A stretch of 64,000 bases of DNA from Floccularia luteovirens (taxonomy: Eukaryota > Basidiomycota > Agaricomycetes > Agaricales > Squamanitaceae), in assembly GCA_009739215.1 (NCBI GenBank), contig VSJF01000002.1, forward strand, positions 2,542,001 to 2,606,000. Direction: 5' to 3'. This document shows positions 12,243 through 24,423 of this stretch, piece after piece. Position 1 is the first letter of the stretch; each line of letters starts with the position of its first letter. Under the pieces are notes generated by a model. The model was not told where the DNA came from. It worked only from the letters and a program-made list of their open reading frames with translations, and did not search any database. The position numbers and the translations under genes were made by a program.

Positions 12243-13700
12243 CTAGAACGACGTCGTGGAGTCGACTTCAATGGTTGGGACGATGGATGCGATAAACTTG
12301 AGGAACACAACCAGATAGAAATCTACACGCATTCCCTCCACTTCCTCCTCTTCAGAAGCTACTGTCTTGTCCTCTTTTGTGACTCCACTTGACTTTCTGC
12401 CAAACGGCCACTTCTTCTTTGTGTCTTTACTGCCCGATGCTGGTACTTGTGTACCCGATGCTTTGCGCATCGCAAGTTGCTCTTCAACCACAGTGTTGTT
12501 CATGCGCTCAATGACTTTCTTCATAACACTGGCATGTTTGCAAGGATGGACAGAAGCGGCTTGAAGGGAAGCAGAATGAATGAAGGGTTCGATGGTTACA
12601 GTTTTGTGTGCATGATCTGCGGATATATCTTGGAAAATTTGTGACGGAGTAAGAGGAGAACGATTCTTCACATGTTCAATATTAGATGAGGCTTCAATAC
12701 AGCTGAATTGGATCATACCTCATCATAGCCTATAAGCCATACTCTAGGTGTTTGATAGTATTTATCGTAGGTTATCATCACATCATACGTGCGAACTTGT
12801 AACAAATTGCCTTTCGCGACTTCCACTTGACTACCGATCGCGATAATAAGCAACCATCAGGGGTAATGTTATCTTGCAAACGTACCTCGCGTCAATCACA
12901 CCAGATGGTTTCGTCACTTTCGGAGCGGCAGTAGCTTCGTCACCTTCTTCAAGGTCCTCCTCTTCCATGTCAGGAATGTCATCTAAGTCGGGCGTATCCG
13001 ATGGCCCTGCATCTAACCTGTTCAACGACATAGCCGAGAAGCCAGGGGCAACATCATCAATATCATCGCCATCTAAGTCTGGTATATCATGTATCTCTCC
13101 TGGGTTCTGTGCAGAATCCATGGTTGGCTTCCTGCCAGCATGTGTTTCAACCCATTCATCACCAGCAGTGTTAGGGGCCGAAGCGTCACCAAAAGATAGG
13201 AGGCGCTCTGCGTCTTCGTCAGCATCCGTATACGCTAATGAGGTCGCACGACGCAAACATGGTACGCCGCGAGTAACAAGGTATTGTTTTTCAGGTGGCA
13301 GGAAAATCTCTGATTTTTGAAGCATCACCCTTTTCCCTAACAAAAGGATGATCAACAACTAGATCGACGTACATCCCACAGACATGACGTACCATGTCCA
13401 GACGGGAAACTTGTATACCAAGAAGTCCCCCGCGGCCACAAACTCCTCTAAGTGAGACAGATGGGATTTGATGTGATGACACGTAAGATAAAACGTACCA
13501 GGCGTGATCCTTCCGTGTTCCTTGAATTTGCTCTCTTTGAGGACCTAAATTGCTCAATCGGTGAACTGATCAACGAAAGCCATCAAGTTTGATCTTACAG
13601 GGCTGAGATATTCACGGACAGCGAATAAATGTGACTGTGGCATGTAATAAGTATAACCTCAGTAGTTTATGTTAATATAACTGACCTGTATAGCTTGCAT
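12243..13700 (-). CDS. ATG3: Autophagy E2-like enzyme Atg3
   Basis: Atg3 transfers Atg8 to phosphatidylethanolamine at the forming autophagosome. Exon 1 (MQAIQ, start 13700) is followed by [13 protein letters not shown] and [14 protein letters not shown], the usual Atg3 N-terminus. [19 protein letters not shown] follows near 13290. Next comes a long acidic flexible region (about 12880-13200, with GDEWVETH). The E2 core [14 protein letters not shown] lies near 12730-12780. The catalytic cysteine is in [13 protein letters not shown] (codon 12540-12542). As in other fungi, a charged lysine-rich insert of about 45 residues sits between this helix and the final [17 protein letters not shown]. The stop is at 12243. 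Introns are about 50 nt. UTP25 converges on it from the left with a gap of about 250 nt. Confidence 0.95.
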
Positions 13701-14228
13701 TGCGAGGTGAGTGTTGTTGGAAGAGTTGAGAGCGTCCGGAAGCGATCGATTCAAGCAAGTACAAATGTGCTTTAACACGTGTTGAGGATCCTATCAGTCA
13801 ATAAATTGAGGCCAATCATTCATCACTTCAACTATGTCTTCTTTTGACACTGTACAACCCCATATTGAAAGCTAAGGATAATGTCACCACTTTTGCTTAT
13901 CCCTTGGAATATATGATGCATAGCGTTCTGATACACGGACGGACTGAGATCAAGCTCATTATACTTTCCTGAACAAAACACCATCAAATCAATTATATTT
14001 TAATTCCATTCTCAGACAAAAGATGGAGTATACAACACGGAATAGATCAGGCAATGGGAAGGAGAATGGTGGAGACAATTCGTCGTATGATTTTCATCAT
14101 ATACCGTACCTATCTCACCAGAAATAGTAGTATCATGAGAGATATAACTGGTAGTGTTGAGTCGGCAAAATTGTGCGGGCTGTGGCTCCAATAGCGGAAT
14201 GATTAGAACAACTGGAGGTCTACCTGAC
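13701..14228. other. Stretch between ATG3 and the LYAR-type gene, 528 nt
   Basis: Probably the 5' leader of ATG3 plus the 3' end of the upstream gene. The minus strand has an open stretch reading KYNELDLSPSVYQNAMHH near 13900-13970 and another open frame at 14012-14251. Neither matches a family I know, and I could not join them convincingly to the neighbouring gene. Confidence 0.35.
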
Positions 14229-15535
14229 TTAAATTGAAACAACAGACACAAGATGGAGAATCTCCTCCTCTTTTAGCCGCTTCTTACTTTTTTTCTTTTG
14301 GCCTTCCTCGTCACTGGACCTGATTTTCTTCTCTTTTCTCTCCTTTTTCTCTTTCTTCTCTTTCTTCGCCTCCTTTTGTTTAGATACATCGACGTCTGGT
14401 GCATCACTATGTGTCTTCTCCCTGTCTTCTTCACTTTCCTTGTTTTTCTTTTTCTTTTCTTTCTTCCTTTTGACCTCTACTAGCTCCTCTGTAGTGGGCT
14501 CAACATTTGCTGTGCCATCCTTTGACACCTTTTGCTTTTTACTTTTGTTGCCTTCTTCCACCACTTCTGCCTCTGAAACAACCGCTTTTGACAGCTCTTT
14601 GCCCACTACTGATTTCTCTCCTTTCTTCTCTTTCTTCTTCTTGTGTTTCTTCCGATCCGATTCAGTGTCTATCGCGTCATCCACTTGTTTCTTCTTCTCT
14701 TTATCATGTTTCTTCTCTTTGCTATCTTCGATTTGTTTGGAGTTATCGACTGACTCTGGCTCATGGCTGAGCTTGGTTTTTTTGTTAATTGGTTCGTTTC
14801 TAGCGGTAGCCAGAATCTTTGCACCCATTTACATTAACATACGGACAGCCCATTATGATGTGACTTCACTTACCGGCTCATCAACTGGAAACTTCCGTTT
14901 TCTTTCTACAGGTATTAAATTTGGATTTTGAGTAATTCCGTAGTCATTCGGTAAGAGTTTTTGGGTGGTAGAGGTAGGAGGGGGTGATTCGGGGGTAGTT
15001 CTTTGAGGAGTACCTAACGGGGTATCATTTGCTCCCGTTCCACGGTATGTTGGTTGTCCCCATGTACCGCGACCACGACCACGACCACGACCACCTCCTC
15101 TAGCACCATACCCCCCTCGACCATTTGTCCAGCCATTCCCCTCAGGTGTCGCAGATTGGGGTGGATAATTATTTTTCGGAGCAGACTTGAAGTAATTCAG
15201 AGAACATAAATTTCGTGTAAAGACTCAACATACTGTTTTCGGTCCTTTATACAGACCTTTTTGGTATTTTTCGGCTTCGCTGATACATTGAGTATGACCT
15301 TTATATTCAGCTGGGGTGTTGAATGTAGTCGAGCAATCTATGCAGTCAAATCCTTGATGGCAACGAGCTCTATGGGTATCTAGTTTGGGCTTTTTAACAA
15401 CATCACCACATGCTATTTCAGCTTTAATCAGTGAACGATCTCGGGCAAAGTATAATAGCTAACCATGACATCTGTTATAACGTTGAGATCGAGCATACTT
15501 TGGATTTATTTTAGTGCTCACTGGAAGGAAACCAT
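14229..15535 (-). CDS. LYAR-type zinc-finger nucleolar protein with an 8-nt microexon
   Basis: LYAR-family proteins bind pre-ribosomal particles or rRNA in the nucleolus (family knowledge). The zinc-finger N-terminus can be read only with three small pieces: exon 1 of 14 nt (15522-15535), a microexon of 8 nt (15464-15471) and exon 3 from 15412. Together they give MVSFQCHACGDVVKKPKLDT, then HRARCHQGFDCIDC and YKGHTQCISEAEKYQKG, the LYAR finger pair. Introns 1 and 2 are 50 and 51 nt with GT...AG ends. Further on are an Arg-Gly repeat (GRGRGRGRGTWG, near 15065-15100), RKRKFPVDEP near 14890, and a very lysine-rich tail with KKKEKKGEK and KEKKEKKERKEKK. The stop at 14229 is the likely end, but a further short 3' exon cannot be excluded. 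Confidence 0.82.
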
Positions 15536-16629
15536 TCAGAACTTTTTTTCTAAGCTGATGTCTTATCAGAGATTATGTTTTTGGCTTATAGCCAATTGTT
15601 CTAGAGAGCGGTTATATGGATCCGTTTCAGACACGGTTTGTCACTGGTACAACAAAAACTTTGAAAATACTGATTGATGGCACGTGCTCGCAAATACTGG
15701 TTCTTAAAATGAATTTTTTGTCTTTTACTGCAAATTCTATACTTTAAATCCTAAGCTTATATACCAAAGTTTAATCACGTACGCTGTGGGTTTTCATAAT
15801 TTTATCAGTAGTGACTAGCGATCACGAAAGATATCTCTGCAGAGCGACGTTCTTTCAACATACTCTAAAATTAAGAGAAAAAACACTCTCGTATTACTAG
15901 ACCAACAACAATATTGTATCAGTAACACTGGATTAAGTATTTATCTTTGACAACTAGTAAACCAGAAAGAAAAACAGGGGTCCTTTACACAAAGTCTCCG
16001 GCTCGTTAATAACCCGCCTGACCCGTCTAACATGACATTCATTGCTTGACGTGCTACATGGTGTTGCACCAAAGATACTTCGAACCTTGGCCTTATCCCT
16101 GGATAAACGCTGTCCAGCTATACCCGTACAACCATCAAGTCATTGGGGCTTGACATATGTGGAGAGACAACATGATAATTAACCGAATCACATCATGTGT
16201 GTAGATGGAAGTCAACATTAACTTACTTCAACTTGATGATCAAGCTCAAGCTTCAAGTACTACCTCCGATCATCACGAATCACACTGGACGTAATCTTGT
16301 TACTTGAGTAGACGACGACTAGAATGCTTTTTTTTCGCAGAGTCACTGACATGTCAAATGTTGAAGTCCGTACTGGACCTCAGCGAAATTTTTCTTGGAG
16401 TCCCTGATATTTCCCATGATGAAAGTCATGCCTACCATTCCGCGGAGTCTGTATTTCTGTGGTTAGCGCTGGTCCTTAATTATAACTGACTCTTAACTGG
16501 TAGCCATTTAGGCGCGGGGACTCGGGAATTCATACATTGCAGCGTCATTCAATTTGCCCAGTATAAAGCCCAATCAACACCTCGCGTTGAACACCTAACT
16601 TTAGAGGCTACATCGCCTTAAATCTAACA
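15536..16629. other. Divergent intergenic region between the LYAR-type gene and the DUF6699 gene
   Basis: About 1.1 kb with no recognisable coding sequence. The right end carries a TATA box for the DUF6699 gene. The rest presumably holds the LYAR-type promoter and spacer. Confidence 0.45.
16562..16567 (+). promoter_or_regulatory. TATA box of the DUF6699 gene
   Basis: The sequence TATAAA lies 63 nt before the start codon at 16630, and a CCAAT pentamer follows immediately at 16570-16574. The spacing fits a TATA-driven start near 16595 with a short leader. This is a sequence match only. Confidence 0.55.
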
Positions 16630-17363
16630 ATGCCACCCTGGTCAAACCCATGGCATGCGGCACCTCCTTACTTCCAGCAACCCAACCCGAATATCTACGT
16701 TCCCCCTCACCCTTGGCCCCGTGGACCAGGCGGATACTGGGAAGGAGCACATGGCTGGAATCCAGATGGGTATGGACCTAGGGATCCTCAATGTTCGTAT
16801 ACAAATCTACATCTACAACTTGTTTGACTTATCAGCATACGTTTATAGCTACCACAGCGCGATCTCACAAATACCCTAATCTGAACCCCATCCTCGCGGC
16901 TGATACCACCCTATTACGGTTTGACATTAAGAAGAAGCCTCGTACAGAGATCCTAGCATCGACATATTACGCGAATCGCCATTCACCTGCAAACGCTAAT
17001 CCCGTCATGCAGATGCGACTAATTTCCAAAACCTTCCCCTGGTCGATCGATATCATGTCACCAACCAATATAACTTGCGAGGATGTTTGGGACGCATTGT
17101 TTGCGGCCCTGCAAGACCCTATCGTGGACTCGGAATGGGGGCTGATCGTCAATAGTAAGAAACAACGGGAAGTGGTGGAAAATGCAATGAAGAAAAGAGT
17201 GGAAGGGGATCCCACAGCTGACAAGCGGCTTAAGAGAATCGACTATCTTGGAGAAGTTACGATGTTTAAAGGACTTGAGAAGGATGAAGACTTCGAGAGG
17301 GTGCGAATGGTGCCTGGTTCCCAAGGTGCTGCAGAGGTATGGGTTGTTAAACTATCACAGTAG
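16630..17363 (+). CDS. DUF6699 domain protein, function unknown
   Basis: DUF6699 proteins are common in Agaricomycetes and have no known role. Exon 1 (16630-16792) encodes a Pro/Gly/Trp-rich N-terminus (MPPWSNPWHAAPPYFQQ). A 56-nt intron (16793-16848) is removed in phase 1, and exon 2 (16849-17363) holds the domain: HKYPNLNPILAADTTLLRFD, then FPWSIDIMSPTNITCEDVWD and a final EVWVVKLSQ. The core ILAADTTLLRFD...FPWSI...VTCEDV pattern is what I recognise. There is no signal peptide or membrane segment. A TATA box and short leader suggest it can be strongly or conditionally expressed. Confidence 0.82.
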
Positions 17364-20026
17364 CTTACATGACTGTTTTATGCATGTCGATCCTATTTTC
17401 CATCCTCTCCCAATTTTCCTCTTGCTTATTTACTATGATCTACTCATTTGCTTTGATGTTGTAACATAATACTATGATCCATGCTTTCAGAAGATACGAA
17501 TAATAGATTGTAGTTGTTGTTTCTAGTAACTTTACTACCCGTGGACGGGAGCAGCAGGCCTGATAAGGACTAAAGTACTAAAGTACTAACTGTGTAGATG
17601 ACGTTTTCAACGTCCTGTAACTAGTACTATTATATTGCCGCTATGGGTGCAGGGACCAAACACCTGTTTCCAAGTCCTTTTGTTCTTAGAGCCTCGTCTC
17701 TTCATCGAGTGTCGCTAGAAATACCAGTTTGAAAACTTGTTGGACGTTTGTAGAACAGAATACCAGTGGGACAACCCATTCTGGAAAGATTTGAGTCAGA
17801 GAACTCAAATGGTAATGAATGTTCGCGGCAACATCTGCAGCTGCAAACAAAATTTGTCAGATTAGCAATTGCTTTTCGTAGCAATGTGACATTCCTACTT
17901 ACAAGTCGGGCGCTAAGCCCGATACGTAGACTGAGTCAACTTAAACCTTCTTGTTCGCATTTGTTACACATATATGTACCCAAACGGATACAGCTACAAT
18001 GGGAACATGTGGTTGACACAGCTACGCGCTTATTGCTAGTCGAGTCATATCAACTAATATCTCAGGTGATGTTGAATGAACGTGTAAATTTACCTGAATG
18101 CCTGGCTTACTTGTTTGTCGCATTATCAACCTGCAATTTCCAACAGAACTGGTAACAAGATATACGATGAATGAACGCCATGTTCATAAAGTTGTGCATA
18201 TTATTACTATTTTACTCTATAATAGTCAATATACACAGCTGACCACATTGATGCCCAGTGCGATGAAGTTATATACCACTTCAGATAATTCTTGGGCATG
18301 TTCCAAGGAACCTCGTTACCATTGTTGCACGCTGGGAAGGGTCAAATGAACAGTCATGAGTAGGTTTTCCATGCAACTGGTGGAATGTCTTTGGATTGCC
18401 GGCCTCGGGGTCTGCCAGAATTGAATTCTCGGGCGTGTATGAAGAACCTGATTTTGAACATTCATAAGCAGGACATACGATCTATCCGTGCAAAAAAGAA
18501 TGGGTCTCCTGACCAGTCCACCATATAAAGCACTAATTCGGTCCCCTGTTTCTCTATGAGCGCCTGCGTGCAATGTACAACGGTCCGGTCTGCAAGGAAA
18601 GTGCATATACTTCATCTGCGTCCCAATTGACTTCCGCCAAGGAAGCTAGATCTAGAAAATTGTGATGTCAATTTTGACATTCCACAGGTAACTGGACTAA
18701 CTGACGAAGATGATACCAAAATCATGTGCCGAATTTTATCCTAAGAGTTTTATGGGTAACACCGCCCCCTCAATACCGCAGATGGACGTCCTACGGGAAA
18801 TATTGACATGTACATTAGTCCCGTAACAATCCCGTAGAGAAACCGCAGTATTGTTTTTCATCTCCACCATTATAAGCCTTGACAAGCGTTTATATATTGC
18901 GAGCATTGCTTTTGGGTGATATCTTATACAGCCTACTTTACCGTAAGTTGAGTGAAATCCGAGCAGGGATCCACATCCATCTCGATAAGCGTAGCACCGG
19001 CTGCTTCACTCTTCAACTCCAAGTTGTGCCTTTTATTGTGCCTTCTAAAATGAAATATGGGGTAGTGGATGACCCACGCGTGTCCACTCTTGGTTCAGAG
19101 GCACCTAGAGTTCATAGGTATGCATTTATCGAACAGATTGCACCAGAAACCTCTTACCAAGAATAGAGAACATCGAAGCCTGTATGATAATCCGTCCAAT
19201 GAAGAATTGTCGATGGTAAGATATCGTTAGATGTAAACATGAAAAATGATACCAAATATTTTAGGCTCACTTTATCCCATGGCGACTATGACCTTAAAGA
19301 CATAGTGGTAAAGACAATCAAAGTGGCAAACGTGGACAATTAATTTTGCTTGGACGCAACTGTTAGGTGGAAGCATCGTCGTAGCAGTTGGGACAACTTA
19401 TACTTGTACATGCCCCTTTGTAATCAGCAACGACCTTTATGAGTGATTACTTACTTGGCCTCGACCAGTGACCGTTTGTTGATTGTGAGGATAGTTTGAA
19501 AGCCTCGCGGGTATTGCTTACCCTGTATATATCTATGTCTAGACTGAAGCGCGCGCTGACATCTATTGAACGATACTTTCCGATTGATGCAAAATTAAGA
19601 CTAGAAATAACGTGGTGCGTTGTTATAAATTTTTTTCCAACTTTCTTCCATACCGTAATTTGGTGTGGGAATACCATGTGTGTCTAGATCTTCGTTGTGG
19701 TTATATTGCGTCTTTTGGACGCTAAGTCGGTCGAAAAGCCTCGCGCAATGCAAAGAGGTATGCTGTTCAGCCCAGTCATGTTAACATCGCACGTACAGGT
19801 TGCTTTGATACATATATGCTGTGAAATGCAAGTAAGAAAAGGCACTACAGCCTTGGATTATCGTAAGCAGTCAGGTTCATTTACAGTTGAAAGGGACCCA
19901 CTTTGACTGAATGGTATTGTATGTTTGTCAGACGGTCGAATATGAAATGGTACCTGGTGCCAAATTTGTATTAACATTAGATAAAACCTAGATATATGTA
20001 CATGTAAGCCCTTCAACTTTCCACAC
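17364..20026. other. Gene-poor stretch, 2.7 kb
   Basis: No open frame here resembles a known protein. The longest (17766-18155, plus) looks random in composition and lacks family motifs. I saw no long terminal repeats, no reverse transcriptase or transposase motifs, and no tRNA. Old transposon debris too decayed to read remains possible. Confidence 0.45.
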
Positions 20027-21353
20027 CTAAGCCCTTAGAGTTTTTGGCAGCCCGTCACTTCCGAGCAATGTTTCCTCCGCAGCTAGTGCCCTGGGCCCGT
20101 CACCTACCCTTGTATGGATAAGCCCTTTTACTGCACCTACCTCAAACTTCTTCGCCACAGCCGGATTGAAGCCGTCAACCAACGAGCCCTGTAACTTGCC
20201 TCCTGCCTCATTGTTGAACAATCCAAACACATCTTTGAAAGAATCGTCCGTTTGAGGGAAATACGAGACAATGAGTTGAATAATATCCTTAACATTTTCT
20301 TTCAGGGTGTAAATTACTGCATTTGGACCAGCATCGTATGTGTATGCGGCTTTGTACCCGCCTCCGTTCGCGAGAGATACACGGTTGTACTCCACAATAA
20401 GAGCGATGATCGCACGGCTCACATCGTTCATGTAGAAAATGGGTGGTTCGGTGTCAAGCGCAACTGCATGGAATTGGTTGGAGTCAGCCATAGTAATTTT
20501 TGCGAACGCGTCAAAATCGCGCTTGAGGATGGCCGTGGATATATCAGCCATGCGTTGGGGTACCACGTGGTTTATGCGATGTTGAAGAAGAGGGGAGGTT
20601 TCGACAGTGCGTTGCATTCCGCTGGTCGAGGAAGTGCCTTTTTTATCATCGGAGACTACACATATCAATGCGTGCATGTCGGGCCAGTGTGACTGCGGCG
20701 CGACTTGAACTGCGAGCGAATCGGAACCGTCAGAAGATATGCCTTTCTCCCAAGCGACAAATCCTCCCATGAGTGAGCGACATGCAGACCCAGAGCCTTG
20801 CCGTGCGATTAGGGATAGGGAAGAGGGGGATACTGGAAGAGCATATAACTGAGCTAGAGAAGAAACGAGGGCAGCAAAGCCGGATGCTGATGAGGCAAGA
20901 CCTGCAGCGGTAGGAAAGTTGTTATATGATGCAATATGAACGAACCATTTCGAGAGCTTGGAAAAATGAACTGAAAATTCTGAATACTAAGTCAGAGTAG
21001 CATACCTTGGGTTCGTTGGGATTTTTATTCTCAACGAGGTCTCGGCGTAGTCGCTTCATTTCTGCAATGCAGGTAGCCATGCGCCCTCCATCTTTGATCT
21101 CTTCTTCTGAGCCATTGAGCCAAAGCCTGTCTTTTCCGAACGAGGAATCTGCGCGAGAAGTTGTGGTAGATCTGAGGTGATCTTGGTCTAGGGTCACAGA
21201 GAGTGAAGAGTTTGTTGGTAAAATAAGCTTAGTATCGCGTTTACCCCAATACCTAACGACATTAGGCGAGACAGAAGGTCCAGATAGTCTTACTCACTTG
21301 ATACACGCGATATTTACAGGAGCAGAGGCGGTCGCTTGGAATATAGTGGACAT
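20027..21353 (-). CDS. MVD1: Diphosphomevalonate decarboxylase
   Basis: Converts mevalonate diphosphate to isopentenyl diphosphate with ATP (EC 4.1.1.33), feeding ergosterol and other isoprenoids. The start at 21353 gives MSTIFQATASAPVNIACIKY and WGKRDTKLILPTNSSLSVTL, the typical N-terminus. The GHMP-kinase ATP loop PTAAGLASSASGFAAL lies near 20890-20930, and GSGSACRSLMGGFVAWEKG near 20770-20810. The C-terminal part keeps MNDVSRAII and AYTYDAGPNAVIY (about 20320-20430), with Asp-Ala-Gly-Pro-Asn as in the family. The stop is at 20027. Short introns lie near 20940-21005, 21190-21290 and around codon 30. Nothing looks broken. It is divergent from CCR4. Confidence 0.95.
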
Positions 21354-22035
21354 TGTGGTGGTACGATTTCAACGTTTGTGATCTTGGATTTGTGTTAAAA
21401 TAGCAGATCTTGATGCAGTGCTGTGATGTTGATTCGATGTAATGAAAAACGAGGATCCGTTGTACAAGGATCAGACGGATACAACGGAAGACTTAACAAG
21501 ACATGCTCAAGTACTTAAAACTACAAGGACGAGTAATCACCACCAAAGGAACTTGCCGAAAGTGGCAAGGCATACCGGGGTATTAGTCACCTTTGTTCCC
21601 ACGATATGACCTCCGACCCGATGCGCCCTTTGTTGTTACAGTCGACGTCGAGCACAGGTTATTCCCAAACCACCATCCAAAGTCCGTCTTTTCACCTCGT
21701 CGCTCAATACATCCCAACAACTCCTCAAAATATCACCAATATCTCCCATTTTTCACTGTTTCATACGCTGTCGTCAGGAATCACATCTTTGGAACCAACT
21801 AGTCTGGTTGGCATCTTAGATTGGGAGCCCAGGTTCAGGCTCCTCTCCATCTAGACAACTTGGTTTTACAGGTCTCTAACCGAGGTCACTTCTATAGCTA
21901 CGCATTCTTTCACTCTTTGCTTATCGTTTTCTAGTTGCTGGTGACGCAAATACTGTATTTGATTGGATCTAGGGCGTAAGCCGCACTCCCTTTTCTTGGT
22001 TTAGTTTCCGGGCGGCTGGCGTGCTTGCAGATGCG
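21354..22035. promoter_or_regulatory. Divergent region between MVD1 and CCR4
   Basis: 682 nt between the two start codons, so it must contain both promoters and the long CCR4 leader. The CCR4-side half is rich in pyrimidines (about 21650-21960). I see no convincing TATA box. A sterol-responsive site could not be assigned by eye. Confidence 0.45.
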
Positions 22036-24423
22036 ATGTACTATCCACAACAATCACCAGGTATCTCGCAAAAACTTCCCACACACCATGACCAGTCCCC
22101 ATGGAGCCGTTCACATCACTCTATCCTCGTCCCTCCAGGCTCCCAACCCAATGTTGGCCCCCCTCCGCCCTCTCCAGGTTACGCTATCTACACCAACGGC
22201 ACTGTAAATCCTTTGCAGCACCATCCTGGACATCACCCTTTAACCCACCCTCCAATGCATCACCGCCAAGCGTCAATCTCCCATTACCCTTCGCCTCCCA
22301 ACGGTCACTCACTTCAACAACACATGCTTAACCAGGGATCACCAGCAAGTGTTGGCAGTCAGATCATAACGCCACATTGGCAGCAGCAGTTGTTGAAATG
22401 TGAAGTGCGTCATTATGATTTTATTTTTAACCGAGATATAACGCCGTTGTACTTTAGATGATTCGTTCTTCGCGTTCGCCTCACCATCGTGCTCGTGCGA
22501 ATGCCATGGCCTCGCGAACCGTCACGAAATCTGCAATTCCTATCACAAACCCGAATCTTGTCAAACCAGCCCCTGAAACAAATGGTACTTCAAAAGATTC
22601 AGATTCCTCGCCTACTGCCTCGGAATCTCTGCCAAACAGCTCTCCAACTTCAAACGGGGCCGTTAATCATCCCTCATCCACTGTTGCGCCTATCGCGGAG
22701 GCACCTCGTCCGACAGCGATCAAACCCCCCGAGAATACGTGGGGTTCTTTGGATATGGGAGGCGTGAACATCAAGAATATTCCTCCGACATCTGGGCTAT
22801 TCTCGTTCACTTTCTTGATTAACCTTTATCTCAACCACAACTCACTATCTACTGTTCCTCCTGAGATATCCAAATTGCGGCATCTTGAGTTGCTTGACTT
22901 ATCTGGGAACAACCTCACATCAATTCCACCAGAAATTGGAATGCTCACACAACTAAAGGAGTTTTATGTCTTTGACAACCATCTGACAACGATTCCTTTT
23001 GAGCTGGGTACTCTGCACCAGCTACAAACCCTAGGGATTGAAGGGAACCCCATGGATGCATCTCTGAAGGCAATTGTCCAGAAGGATGGCACTCCAGCCC
23101 TTATATCTTACTTGCGAGACACATGTCCACTACCCTCGCCTCCTCCGGAGCGTCTATGGCTGAGCGTACTCAGTCAACCAGAACGGGATGCACTCAACTC
23201 GGATTCAAATACGGAGACAATCACCGCCCTGTGTTATAATATTTTGTGTGAAAAGTACGCGACAGAGCGGTTGTACGGTTACACCCCTTCATGGGCTTTA
23301 TCCTGGGAGTATCGCAAGGAACGGATCCTGTCGGAAATTCTCAGTCATGACGCTGACTTTATGTGCCTGCAAGAGGTCGACACCGCACAGTACGAAGATT
23401 ATTTCATGAAACATTTGAGGGAGCGCGGATATGAAGGGGTGTACTGGCCAAAGTCAAGGTACAAGACAATGAACGAATCAGATCGTCGGCTGGTTGATGG
23501 ATGTGCGACATTTTACAAGTCGAACAGGTGAGTATACTCTTGCATATAACTGTACAGCTGACCAACTCCAATAGATACCAACTTGTGGAAAAACATCTGA
23601 TGGAGTTCAGTGCTGTAGCTATGCAAAGGCAAGACTTTAAAAAGACAGATGATATGTTCAACCGTGTTCTTGGAAAGGATCATATCGCTGTAATTTGTCT
23701 TATGGAGGACAAAATAACCGGTACGCGCGTGATAGTGGCAAATGCTCACATTCATTGGGACCCTGCATACCGTGATGTCAAGCTAGTACAGACGGCCCTA
23801 TTAGTAGATGAACTCGAGAAACTTGCGCAAAGTTTTGCTAAGTACCCCCCGCGTCCACCAACGACCCCAAGTTCGTCTAAAGAAGATGGTCCAGAACCCC
23901 CACAACAATCCCGACCACCGCCAACGTACACTGACGGTACGAAGATTCCATTGATCATTTGTGGAGATTTCAACTCTGTGCCGGATTCCGGAGTATGCGA
24001 TTTCCTCAACAATGGTTCACTACCTCCCGACCACCCGGACTTCATGTCACATATGTACGGACGGTATACTTCCGTTGGGCTACAACATAAACTTGGGTTG
24101 AAAAATGCCTATGCTGTACAAGGCGCAGGGGAGCTTACCGTTACGAACTATACACCAAGCTTCCAGGGCGTGATCGATTACGTGTGGTACTCGGCGTCGA
24201 ATCTCGCTGTCAATGCTCTTCTTAGTGAGGTAGACAGGGGTTATTTGGAGAAAGTAGTTGGGTTCCCGAATGCTCACTTCTCATCTGAGTGCGTGTTCTT
24301 GTGTTGATCAAGGATTTCCCCGTTTACTAACATTCACGTAACAGCCACGTTTGTATCGGCAGCGAGTTTCGCGTGAAGCCTCCCAAAGAAACACCTCCGC
24401 GTGCGCCACCTGTATTCTCATAG
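22036..24423 (+). CDS. CCR4: CCR4 deadenylase (CCR4-NOT catalytic subunit)
   Basis: Poly(A)-specific exonuclease of the CCR4-NOT complex that starts cytoplasmic mRNA decay. The start is the first ATG of the frame, 22036 (MYYPQQSPGIS). A Pro/His/Gln-rich N-terminus is followed by leucine-rich repeats (LINLYLNHNSLSTVPPEI, LELLDLSGNNLTSIPPEI, LKEFYVFDNHLTTIPFEL; about 22810-23060), which bind CAF1 in the family. The EEP nuclease domain starts at ALCYNILCEKYA (about 23230). Its catalytic motifs are LQEVD near 23370, NAHIHWDP near 23745, ICGDFNSVPDSG near 23960 and SSDHVCIG at the last junction. Three introns: 22405-22457, 23529-23575, 24289-24344. The stop is 24421-24423. All motifs are intact. 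Confidence 0.96.

Noticed and set aside
12874..13320. Plus-strand serine-rich frame of 148 codons
   Set aside because: Antisense of the acidic region of ATG3, which has the right splice signals and family motifs on minus.
14298..14931. Long plus-strand frames rich in Phe, Leu and Ser
   Set aside because: They are the antisense shadow of the lysine-rich tail of the LYAR-type gene (AAG/AAA codons read as CTT/TTT).
17766..18155. 129-codon plus frame in the gene-poor stretch
   Set aside because: No domain motif, no splice partners and no recognisable homologue; treated as chance.
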